From assembly GCA_903813345.2 (NCBI GenBank), contig CAIIXF020000002.1, positions 15,384,467-15,448,466 of the forward strand: a stretch of DNA of 64,000 bases. Direction: 5' to 3'. This document shows positions 26,612 to 37,839 of this stretch, one piece after another; within the stretch, counting starts at the first letter, position 1; each line of letters begins with the position of its first letter. Position numbers and translations under genes: made by a program. Below the pieces are notes generated by a model. That model saw nothing but the letters and a program-made list of their open reading frames with translations. It did not search any database and was not told the DNA's origin. The stretch is from Owenia fusiformis (lineage: Eukaryota; Annelida; Polychaeta; Sabellida; Oweniidae).

Positions 26612-27735
26612 ATGATTTATATCAATTTGTATTACTTTCCTCAAATCACTAACCAAAATAACTTACTTTATCGAGCTTTCGGTAGCAGCTACTACCTTTG
26701 TCAAGATGAAATATTGGCGGGAAATGGGCTGACCCTTGACCTGGCTATGGTTTTACTCCTGTGTAGTTCCAACAGTCCCGGGGAAACCTTAAATCCTGAG
26801 TCCCTGTTAAGTTGTGGCTTGCTTGTATGAATGTGAAGTGCTTCCTTTACTTTCCGTTTGAAGTAATGGGGTTCTCTATCGAGAATTTTGTACTCCCAGT
26901 TGATCCTATGCGCTTTGGAAACTATATGTTCAGCGATGGCGGATTTGTTGGGATTATTCAGTCTAAAAGCGTCCTTGTGTTCCTTAAGTCTTGTATCAAT
27001 CGCTCTACCGGTTTCACCTATGTAGAATTCACTACAGTCCTTACATTCAATTTATAATCCTGATCTCTCACCTGTGGGGGTGGGATCTTTGGGTGATACT
27101 AACATTTGACGTAAGGTTTGAACCATCCTCCGATCACAGGGCTTCAAAATCCAGAATATCTTCTTTCTTTTTACCCCCTGCTATAACCAAGTTGGACGCG
27201 CCCGATTAGACTGAATCACGTGATCTGATTATGCGCCGATGACGTAAACATGATTGCTGTCGCAGTGTTGCGACAGCCAATCAAATTGCGAGTTCTCAAT
27301 CGGGGAAATGCTAACTGCTTATAGCAGGGCGAAGAAGGAGGTACGGATTCTGGACACCTGCTTAGGAGGATGGGTTTGAACAGACTTGAAACTAGTCTTA
27401 ACTCCTGCTTCTTGAAAGATGCGTTGAAGTTTGGGAGCAATAGTACTAATATAAGGTAACACTACACTAATTTCCCTATCTACACGGTCACTATATAGGA
27501 GGTCTATCTCTAGGCGTAGCTGGTGCTTGGTTTAGAAGCCAAGATGGGTAGCCACAAAACCAAGCACCAGCACGGGACTGTTGGAACTACACAGGAGTAA
27601 AACCATAACCAGGTCAAGGGTCAGCCCATTTCCCGCCAATATTTCATCTTGACAAAGGTAGTAGCTGCTACCGAAAGCTCGATAAAGTAAGTTATTTTGG
27701 TTAGTGATTTGAGGAAAGTAATACAAATTAATTAT
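26612..27735 (-). mobile_element. Penelope-like element, truncated
   Basis: On the minus strand, frames encode the end of a Penelope-type reverse transcriptase ('LPYISTIAPKLQRIF', near 27,450) and then a GIY-YIG endonuclease: 'CKDCSEFYIGETGRAIDTR', then an EH further on (about 27,055-26,830). The RT portion is mostly lost and the linker has stops. The outer parts (26,612-26,778 and 27,564-27,732) are inverted copies of each other, typical of Penelope-like insertions. It sits in an intron of the decayed GBP copy. Confidence 0.8.
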
Positions 27736-28197
27736 CTTTACCTAACCGATGAATACATTTGGACATGATTTATATCATTTTTTCAAATATTTTACCTCGA
27801 AATATTTCTTCTTTTCCTTTTCCCATTCGTCATCACTAAGAAAAGATAGCTCCTCTCTGATCGTCGAAAATACTTTATCCAAACAAGCAGAATGATGCAA
27901 ATAAAGGCTCTCCGGTGAATATGGCATGTCATTAATGGTATTTTGCATTTCTTGTAGATATATAGAACGCCCGTGCTCGATCGCCCTTGCAATTTTAAAC
28001 TATAACACATATGTTTGCAATAATCAAGATCCAATAAAACTACACCAACTTTTGTGTTAAACGTGTCTAATTTATAGTTCCATAGATATGTAACTCGTGG
28101 TCTCAGAGACTATCTCTTGATGTAAAAAGTTTTGCAAAATTAAACAAGAAGTCGTAGTTACATCAATGCATATAGCCAGTTAATAAAAGTACAGTTA

Positions 28198-28870
28198 CAC
28201 TCCCCTCCATAAGTTTGGCAACCTTAGCTCCCCCATTGAACTACGTGTTAAAGCCTCTTTACCTTGGAATTTTTATTTACTTAACTTGCGATGACAATAC
28301 TTATGATATTGATGGAAACGTAACTTGACTTTATTTCCAATACCTCCAAATTTTCTCAATTTTTTTCCTCAATTACACTAACTAGGTCGAAAATTGATGA
28401 TAAGTTTAATGAATTTTTGAAAATCGACATTCCCATGTTAACCAATGCGCATGGGAATTGGTAGGTTTGCCGCAAGTCATATGACAGAATATCCATCCAT
28501 CCGAGTCTTTGCAAAAAATACAAGTTAGGTAGGCAATAGAATTTGCTAACTTTATTTAACAAAAATTAATACGTTTCTTCAAGTTCAACAAAGTTATAGG
28601 TTTTTAAAGTCAAAATTGTTTTTCAAAAAACCTCTCCCATCGGAAAAACACAGGAGGCGAAAAATGATTTTCAAAAATGACTTTGAAGTTCTGTAACTTT
28701 AGTATTCATGAAGTAAACTAAACACTTATTGTACAAAAAAGTAAGAAAATTCAATTTTCTATATAAAAATACTTTTTGCTGAATTTTTTACAGAATAGAT
28801 ATCCTGATTTCTGATTTGGCCCGAATCCACCATTTCCCATTGCTTTACATGGGAATGACGATTTACATTA
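28198..28870. mobile_element. MITE family M4, truncated copy
   Basis: Starts with CACTCCCCTCCATAAGTTTG after a TA, the same end as the complete element at 34,018-34,616, and matches its interior. The opposite inverted end is not found, so the right boundary is approximate. It lies in an intron of the decayed GBP. Confidence 0.65.
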
Positions 28871-31089
28871 TTCAGACGGGATATCGCGTCCATGTTTTAT
28901 ATATTCATTGTACTTACTCGAAACTGTTCCTCATAAGAACCATCATTGTCAAATTTACGCCTTTCATCAAAATCCTTTTTTGATTCGACCATTGGATTCT
29001 GGTATAGGATCTCAAATGATTCTACCGACACACATGTGTCATTGTCTACGCGATGAGACATTAGTGATCTGTCAAGATCCATGGCCTTATCAATTGCATT
29101 TGTATTTTCCATCTCTACCAGTACATTAATTGGTCTTTCTAAACATGGTACAGATCCACAGCTGTGAATTGTAGCGGTATACGTTTCAACTAAACCAAAG
29201 AGTTCTGAAAATATTTAAATATATTTAGGTACTTGCATTTGTTAATACTAAGATCTGCTGGGTCGATGGTGGATAGTGTATATATTTGAGCAGCAAATCA
29301 GATATAAGTTAAAATCGCATGAATCTGGGGACAATTAGGCTAACATTATGGCGTCAAAATACCGAAACAAAACAATGGGCAGTGTTTAATGGCGCATATA
29401 GACTTATATATAACGTCAAAAACAACAAGCGTTAGCCTACATTTTTTCAAGTTTAGTCAGCCTAAAAATGAAATGCTTTATCCTTATTCAATCGTGATGA
29501 AATTCTCAGAGTAACAAGTAACAAAATGATTTTGATTTTTGAAAAACGGTCAGGAAATTTACTTGAAGCGTTAGTAAAAAATGTCTCGTAAATCAACTCT
29601 TATTTTAATATTATTTGTGAAATCTATGAATTGATGTTTGTTTTGTAAATTTAGCAAGGACAATATTGTGCAATTAATTTTTTATTCAAATCAAACCTCA
29701 ATAAGAAGGTCAAATATAGGTAAACTTCTCGCTCATCCCATTCGCCTTCAAAACCTTAGGTCGACACAATTTTGAAAACTTTAAAAGCGTCCCTTTAAGA
29801 AAAGTCGGATTGTGATCGTTACGGAATTATGCTGCCATAAATGCAAATGGTCAATATGTGAAATTTTAGTGGCGTTCTGGTCATTTTTTCAAAAGATATC
29901 CCAATTTAAACTAACTGTGCGAGGGTAAAGTGTTACGTCTTTTGCGGTGTCGGGATATGTTTAACCTTAAAAATATGGTAAATCGCATCAAACTTTTCTA
30001 GGAAAAAATTATCACTGAAATGCTCATTAAGAATACATTAAAATGGGTAGCATATGGCTAGTTTTTTTAAAAGGGCGGGGGCGAACACTTAAAGGAGACA
30101 GTAGCCCGTATTTCTCGAATTGTCCCCAGGTACGTGCACGTCATATATGTGATTTTATAGACAACGGCATTGCAAACAGCGTCTTGAACGACATCTACAG
30201 TTCGGTGATATTAGGCATTAACTAGGCCAATTGATTTCAATGTTTCCATCTTTTGTTGAGAAATATTGAGTTTGACATTTTGTCTTCATAATTCACACAT
30301 CTCTTCAACTTGCTTTACAAATTCCTGGGTGAGTTCGGACTCTGGGATATCATTTATGTCAAAGTCACATTTACGTCGGCCGAGAAGTAGGAATCGCCAG
30401 CAAATGTGACCTAGACATAACACGAACCAAACCTTCATTACCATCAACTAGCCTTTGGAAAACAAGACAGCCTAGCATTTGGAAAACATTTGGTTCGTTA
30501 TAATCGTTGATCCCGTCCCTCTCTCTTCTGCCTTCAAGATTTTTTGGCATTGGCCTTAATTCCAGCATTTGTTCGCCGTCAACTTCAAAACCCAACACAA
30601 AGGCGTTGGGCATCCCTACGAAGGTTTGGAATATCTGCTGGTAGTCTTCGTAGCCAGTTGCACTCTCATCAGAACTTTGATCCTGCCCAGACCTCACGTC
30701 TATGTGGTCAGTTATGTGGAGAGTAATAAAAATGGTCAAGGGAAGAAAATTTTTGAGTGGAATATTAAAACCTTTTTAAATGTGTTTCGTGCCCAGATAA
30801 TTGAGAAAATCTCACATTCTAAGTTAATATTCAGATATAATGTTTTGTGTTAAAATCCAATGACTTCCTGATCATCTAAAATTACAAGTACATACATTGC
30901 TATTGTGAAAGGATACTTCATCTCCTTGACAGCTTTCTTGTTTATAGGACCCACTGTGTTGGGGATGGCCAGGACGAATTTCTGATTGCCATGGGTAGTA
31001 TCAATCTAAATAATAAAAATGGTCAAAATGTGGTGCTGCAGAAAACCTTGATAGACAGTTTTAACATATGCCCAAACATCAACAACGTA

Positions 31090-31721
31090 CAGTGACAAAA
31101 TATACCGTCGTACACTTTAGATAATACGGTTACAAAATTAATCTTAGGAAAACTTGAAAGATTTCATGATGAAACCGTGTGTATTCGCTTTTTAGACTTT
31201 TAGCTCTTTGATTACATTAAAATTAATAGATTTTCAAGCAATGCTCGAATTTTTCGTAGTAAATCTTAAAATTGATCGGTTGGAAAATATTAGGTTCTTC
31301 ACATTTCCATGATCATGTTTTCCCCTGTCGCCTAAGACTGCCGATTATTTTTGTGAAAATTATGTTTCTCTAAACTACACAATTTAGGACGAGTGAAGAT
31401 TTGATAAATATTATGTATTGTTAGAATTTCAAAAAATCACTAAGTGTACGTTGTATCAGTATAATTGAAAGTCCACGAGATGTTATATTAAAGAATCCAT
31501 TCAGGTTTTTAATGTGTAAAAAGTTATAGTCTTTTAACGTGATCAGAAAGCTAACAGTCTTCCAAAGCGAATACAAAGGAAATTAAATATGAAATCCTAT
31601 ATCGGTATTTCTCAGATTATTTTTTAAAACCTACATCACATCTACATCATGGTTTTTGCTTCATATCAGGTAGAATAGTGACACCGTATATCTAAAGTGT
31701 ACGATGGTATATTTGTCACTG
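31090..31721. mobile_element. Mariner-type MITE, family M6
   Basis: A 632-bp element with TA on both sides. The inverted ends begin CAGTGACAAAATATACCGTC, complemented at the right end (the right arm reads 'gtatatttgtcactg'). Both arms include the 'gtacactttaga' block. It lies in an intron of the decayed GBP. No ORF. Confidence 0.8.
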
Positions 31722-33955
31722 TACGTAAGAAATACACAAGTAAGATATTGTTTTTCAATCCCAAGGGTTTGTGAGATTTAAAATAACATGTTTACTTACA
31801 ATCGCGGCATGACGAAGACCCTCTATATCTAGCAACAACATCGGGAACACCATGCACTCACCAGGATTTGAGGGAATGGTTTTACACCGTATCTGCATGG
31901 CCTTTGTCAGAGAGTGTACACTAGACCCAGTCTCAATTTCTAAAGCACAAGCTAACATATTCTAAATATGCCAACGTTTAACTCGTTTCAATCGAATTAG
32001 AATTTAAGTGACAGCAAATGATAAAGCATGTAAAACATCAGTAGTTATTTATTCAACAGACTTGGTAATCCCATCCTAAAATACCCCAAAATAATACCCC
32101 AGAAAGATTTTAGATACTAGTAGTTGATCAAACATACGTTATATACTAGTATATAATAGTAGGTACCAGTTGTTCAAATTCAATAGAATCGAAAATGGCG
32201 ACGTCCACCATAGAATTATTTTCAATTAACAGGAAACGTCGTCATGAAAAAGTTAGAACCATTCAACTTCTTAGAATAAGACATTACATTCTATCAGAAA
32301 GTAAAATGGATGTCGGTACGAAAACTAAAACTAAATAAAAAAAGAGTTTTAAACGGTCTGTCAGTTAACTAGTTTTACCTAAGTCGATGTCTTTTTATTT
32401 TTTTAAATTTGATTTTCACCTGGATTGAAAAGCAATAAAAACATAATACAGACTTGAGCAAGGCTAAGTATCAGTTGAGCGAATTCCAAGAACATTTCTT
32501 CATCACTTACATAGTTCTTCTGTTTGCAATTAAAAGGTGTGTGGTTGTGGAAAAAAATAAACAATCTTCATTTCTCTAAAACTAAGAAATTTTAGACCTT
32601 CATGCTAATCGAACTGTCTGTCAGATGATCAAATTTCAAGAATATTCAAGAGTTATTCTGTGTTAATTACGGAACATTTTTAAGAAACACCCTCTACGTA
32701 TATACGACACCGTGGCATGGGATTCGTATGTTTTGTGTATTGAATTATTGTGGGGGTTTGGTGTCTTCATATATCAATCAAATTAAAACGATCCATACAC
32801 TCAATCAAAGATCCTCTGAAAGGTCGGTTTGTTGATTTACTACACTAAGTTTGTTTGGGTCATCAATGTTTATTATATAATACCTTCTTCTGAACAAAAT
32901 TGAGTAAAGCCATCAGGTAATTCATGCATGTGTCGAAAATCCTTAAATGGCTCTTCGTCAAATACATCATCTGTAAAATAAATGACAAGCTTGACCGTGA
33001 TCATGTGAGTCAAAATGATATTAATATGTAAGCTAATCATAGTAACTATAATTTGACGGAAATGTAAGATACTCTAACTCATGGGCTTTCAATCAATACA
33101 AATTGTAAATGTATCAAAATTATATATAGCATATGAAATATATGATTCGGTCCATGTTTCTGAAACTTGAACACGAGTGTTCTCTAAATTCATTTGATTC
33201 TGAAGTATAATACCTCCTTCGGGCAATGGTTGATGTTTTGAGACACTCATTAAATGGCGGGTAGCTGAATCGATATCCTCCCAATCATTTTCATCACTCG
33301 AATTCCCATGCGGACTGAATCCACTTTGAACAGATGTACATGTCGTTGATAGATTATCATTCTTGTGGCAGGACATATTCAAGGGATTTCAATCAAGGAC
33401 GAATGTATAAATTTGTTTCGGTCTGTCCTGTATGGTCAACGTATCGTATTCAACAAAAGGAACTAAATTCGTGGCCAGTTGGCGGATAATGGGACAGTAG
33501 GGATAGTCTGATTATTTTCACAAAACTAATCTGAAACAGGATTAAAAGATTTAAAAGAGTCAATAGATATTTAGCGGCAATATCACATGGAAATAAATGT
33601 AAAAAAGGAAAACCTTACTTGATAATTGATTAATCTGTTTACTTACATTTTACATCCTTATTCACGTTCCAAATGCTACAACTGTTCATTCAAAGAGGCT
33701 ATGATGCATTAAATAAAACACTGAATATATAAACGTTGGTATAACTCCTCTGTGAAACTTTAAAATAGTTTGGTCGCCCACTATTTGGAATTCGAAGAAG
33801 TCACAAGATGTGATTGTGAAGCAATCAGTTGGAACAGTATTCCAAAGACGTCATTCATAGACTGTGTACCCCGAACCTGCACATATAATATGAGGAAATA
33901 GGTTCATCTATGAATTATGGGGCAGCCACCTCTTCCAAAGAATGCTACTTTAAAA

Positions 33956-33970
33956 GAAAAGTGAAAGTTT
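33956..33970. promoter_or_regulatory. IRF/ISRE-like element upstream of GBP-A
   Basis: GAAAAGTGAAAGTTT contains AAGTGAAAGT, the core recognised by interferon regulatory factors. It lies about 580 bp 5' of the GBP-A start. The homologous position upstream of the intact paralogue (about 50,481-50,497) reads 'aaaagaaaagtaaatgt' and has lost the core. Motif evidence only. Confidence 0.3.
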
Positions 33971-34017
33971 ACTGATGAATCACCTGTCTTGGATACCTGC
34001 ATAAAATTTAAAATATA

Positions 34018-34616
34018 CACTCCCCTCCATAAGTTTGGCAACCTTAGCTCCCCCATTGAACTACGTGTTAAAGCCCCTTAACCTTTGCATTTTGATTTAC
34101 TTAACCTGCGATGAAAATATACTTATACTATTGATGGAAACGTAATTTGACGTAATTTTCGGATACCTCCAATTTTTCCAAATTTTTTCCTCAATTACAA
34201 CAGGTCGAAAATTGATGATTTTGATGAAGTTTTGAAAATCGAGATTCCCATCAAGTAAACTAAACACTAAGTGTACAAAAAAAGATAGACAATTCAATTT
34301 TCTATAAAAAAATGTTTTGCTAAATCTTTTACTGAATAGATATATGATTTCTGTTTTGTCCCGAACCCACCATTTCTCATTGGTTTACATGGGATTATCG
34401 ATTTTCCAAAGTTCATCTTTATCATCAATTTTCGACTTTTTGTAATTGAGGAAAAAATTGGGGAAATGTGGAGGTAATGGAAATAAAGTCAAGTTACGTT
34501 TCCATCAATATTATAAGTTATTTCATCGCCTGTTAAGTAAATAAAAATTCAAACGCAGAGGCTTTAAAACGTAGTTCAATGGGGGAGCTAAGGTTGCCAA
34601 ACTTTTATGGAGAGTG
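34018..34616. mobile_element. Mariner-type MITE, family M4, complete
   Basis: 599 bp flanked by TA. The left end CACTCCCCTCCATAAGTTTG and the right end 'aacttttatggagagtg' are near-complements, and the arms run inward for more than 100 bp. A second, truncated copy is at 28,198. No coding capacity. Confidence 0.8.
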
Positions 34617-34854
34617 TACATCATTTTTCGAAGCATAAAACGCTCAAAGTACGTGGGAAGATTTAGCCTCTAAGTGCGCTCCTTAGTGATTTTCAAATTA
34701 CCTCTTCTGCACTAAGGTTCCAATATACCATTGGAAAGATAAAGGTGTCAGCTTTTAGAATCTAACCTCCATTCGAATTTATATTGAATGGAAAATTAGG
34801 TACCAATGGTACATGGGCAATAAATTACATCGGGCCCATAGAGAGCTCGTTTAG

Positions 34855-35165
34855 TCAACGGGCCCTGTACAATCTCGTACACTACGGGTCTCGTTACGAG
34901 TCTCGTAATTGCTTATATTTTCGAGCCTCGTTAGAGCTTGTAATCACAAGGCCCGTAATAGTAGCTCGTAATTTTCGACCCCCGTACTTGACCGTGCGGT
35001 GCCCGTAACGATAGAGCACCGTAATAAATCGTAATTTTCGATCCCCGTACTTGCTCGTAAGATCCCCGTACTTGCTGTTACGAGGCCCCTAAAAGCTCGT
35101 AATTTTCGAGCCCTTGTACTTGCCTGCATTGCGATGTCCGTGTCCCGTAATGGCTCATAATTTCC
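34855..35165. repeat. Degenerate minisatellite
   Basis: Repeated words such as 'cccgtacttgctcgtaa' and 'gtaattttcga' recur at irregular spacing over about 300 bp. There is no gene signal. Apparent frames across it are by-products of the repeat. Confidence 0.65.
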
Positions 35166-35392
35166 AGGCTTTGTATAAGGAAACCTCCTACCCACCTACC
35201 CACCTACATGGGACATGATACGGTCATTGAAGGGTTCAATTTTAAAGATTTTTAAATCTCAAAATAGCTGTAATTATTAACATTTCTACAATTCCGGCTT
35301 TATTTCATGACTAGACGGATGAGGGTGCCCCGGGGAATAACTAACTAACGATCGCGAACATAGGTCCAACAAGAAATTGAAAGAAAGTGTTT

Positions 35393-35720
35393 CTGTTTTC
35401 CTTATTTCACGCGTTGTAGGCAAAATCCCAACGACGTTTTTTCTCACAAACGTGTATCAGCATCATATGTTTGAGAAAATGTACATGTTTGCGGAAAAAT
35501 AGCTCAGAAGACAACAGAATCGTCGATTTAATTCCTCATTTAAGTTACATAAACAGTTTGGGTTAAAAGTGCAGATCTTAACTGGTTTTGGAAAAACCGT
35601 TTATGTAACTTAAGTGAGGAATTAAATCTTTCTTAAACATATGATACTGATACATGTTTGTGTCAAAAATGTCGTGGGAATTCTGCCTACAACGTGTGAA
35701 ATAAGGAAAAAAGAAAAATC
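35393..35720. repeat. Foldback element, dispersed-repeat copy 2
   Basis: The left arm ('ccttatttcacgcgttgtag') is complemented by the right arm ('ctacaacgtgtgaaataagg'). An inner pair, 'taattcctcatttaagttac' and 'gtaacttaagtgaggaatta', closes the loop. The right arm continues into the dispersed repeat seen at about 600-760. Confidence 0.75.
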
Positions 35721-36299
35721 GTACCTTCGATGTTCCGACATTTTGTTACCAAAACGAACCGTTTCGGTAACCAGCGTAATCGAGTGGACCACCAGTGCAT
35801 TTGCTAAACCCCAGTCAAAATTCATTACTTGTTCTCGAGAAATCGCTTGCAAAATAAAAATGCGAGAACGGATAAATATCTATTTTTATTCAACTTCAAT
35901 ACTGATATACAGTCACTGATAAATATCAGGCTTAAGCTATACTACAGTGTATAATATGTGTACGGGGTGTTTCATAATAACCGTCTCTCCATCAAATGCC
36001 AATAATAAACAGCATACCCCCATGTTATATAACAAGAGTACAAGTGTATAAGAGTCATGAAATTGTTCAATTCTTGACTTATTGAAGTTAAACTCAACAG
36101 GTTTTACAGCTTTAACTACTCTACAAAGGGTACTCATTTTAGCATAGAATCTGAAAACCACTACCGTTGTTCCAAAATTAGCCTTTCGCATGCAAACAGC
36201 TATGATAGCATATAAAAAAAGATACACCCATAATCTAAAACTGCACTTTGAGCTGTCCGCGGCGCAAGTCAGTTACATAATACTTAATGAGTTTTCTCC

Positions 36300-36640
36300 T
36301 TAGGTATCAGGAAAAAGAACAATAATCCCAGCAGTGCAAACTAACGGTTTTCAACGTGCATAGTTGGGCCCGCGTGAAATTACATAATCACATATTTTCA
36401 ACAAAAACAGCTCATCCAAGCGCACCTAAACTCACATAATTCTTTTGAAAGTCATCACGGTTTATTGCAGTGGAACAGTCAACTCCTGTGGTGCACTAGC
36501 AGCGAACCGACGCGGTTGACACACGCGGTCAGCCAACAAGGTGCTACATCGTAATTACCGGTTTAAGTGTGCTTGGATGGGCTGTTTTTGTTGAAAACGT
36601 GTGGGCTTATTGTTCTTTTTCAGGATACCTAGGGAAAGAA
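36300..36640. repeat. Foldback element
   Basis: 'tatcaggaaaaagaacaata' at the left is complemented by 'attgttctttttcaggata' at the right, and 'ttgttgaaaac'-type blocks and 'cttggatgggctg' pair further in. No ORF. Confidence 0.7.
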
Positions 36641-37834
36641 CCTATTAAATATCATGCAATATACTTGCACCGCGGGCAGTACAAAAACACAACCTAAATA
36701 TGCATTTTTAGGAGAGATTTGCTTGTTTTCTTATAAACAAATGCTATCTGTTTAATTGAATTTTATTGTATTAATTGCAATTTTATATCCTTTATAAGGT
36801 ATCCTTATAGTACATATAGTTTTCCTTATAGTATATAAGTATATATCATCTTGAAATATTGATTAGATTAACACTGCAATTTTTATACATCATCCAGACA
36901 CTTCAGTTTCCCAAATAAATGAAAGAATTCCAACAAATTACAAGGCATACGACGTTAAGGAGGCGTACGACGTTTACCATGACATTGTCTTTTGTATTGT
37001 CTTGATCTTACCTCCATTTACACGTATTAAATACGATTTCGTTGATTTAACATAAACGTATTTATGAGTTCATGGTTATATACATTCATTTTCATTTATA
37101 TTTTTCAGTATTAGGGTTTCCAGGGCATGAGGGCTAAAATTGTCCCGGTGTAAAAGGGTAGGAGGTCCTATCAACTTATGGTCCTACTCTCCATTGATTT
37201 ATATGGTGTCCTAAATACAACTCTTTCCCTCATTATCTTATACCCAATCAGGGCCAGTAAGGGGCGTTAAAAAGGGGACCGTAATCCCTTGAGGATCATC
37301 ACTTCTTTCACACCGGCATTGTCTCTCTGAGCGAAAAGAAAAAATTTGAGAGGCTTTACTTCTCCCTAAAGAGAAATTTGGTGAAAGCTCAGTGATGCAA
37401 TGCCCGTGATGCACTGAAATTCTGAACACCAGAAAAAACTCTTACTAAAAATGTTCTTCTTTTCCATGCTGTAATTATAAGAACAAATAGCAAGTATAAA
37501 GATCACTCACAATAATAATAAATTACTATAAACTGGCTGGAGATCACATAAGTGCATTGATTATGAAGAAGATATTTCAACAATAGAACACAAATGGCTA
37601 CATTTTGGAAACACATATAATCAAATCATTCAATTTTGAGTAGTGTTTGATTCAAGGAAACAAACTTTATTATTTTTGGTCATGACTCCCTTCATGAATT
37701 GTTTTCTCTCGTCACAATCACATTCATGCCAATTTTCGCGCCCTATATATTTGAAGAGCACATTCTGCAAGTGATTGAAAATTCAAAATAATCGTATAAC
37801 ATAACCTAATCTTGAATTAAATTTGGAAGGTTCT
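36640..37834. other. Intergenic, no gene seen
   Basis: AT-rich, with no supported exon. A segment near 36,890-36,990 ('ccagacacttcagtttcc', 'acgacgttaagga') matches the complement of about 40,165-40,275, marking another dispersed repeat pair. Confidence 0.5.
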
Positions 37835-37839
37835 ATATC

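Larger units (their letters stand above)
25908..33376 (-). pseudogene. Guanylate-binding protein, decayed copy (GBP-A)
   Basis: Recognisable exons, 5' to 3' on the minus strand: 33376-33214 and 32970-32884 (N-terminal), 31939-31800 (DIEG box), 31005-30917, about 30729-30223, 29204-28918, 27999-27796, 26497-26249, 26122-25908. It is a paralogue of the GBP at 40.6-49.5 kb, with shared exon order and matching exon sizes (exon 26497-26249 is 249 nt in both). Damage: the exon carrying the GxxxxGKS P-loop is absent. The DTEG switch box reads DIEG. Exon 31005-30917 has lost 7 codons. The AG acceptor of the next exon is gone, and that exon holds a stop and frameshifts (after about 30,420 and near 30,270). 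The 27999 exon lacks its first 54 nt, and the 26122 exon is frameshifted before its donor. A Penelope-like element sits between the exons at 27796 and 26497. A scrap like the paralogue's last exon (HDIKNQK) lies near 25,300. It cannot make a normal GTPase. Confidence 0.85.
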
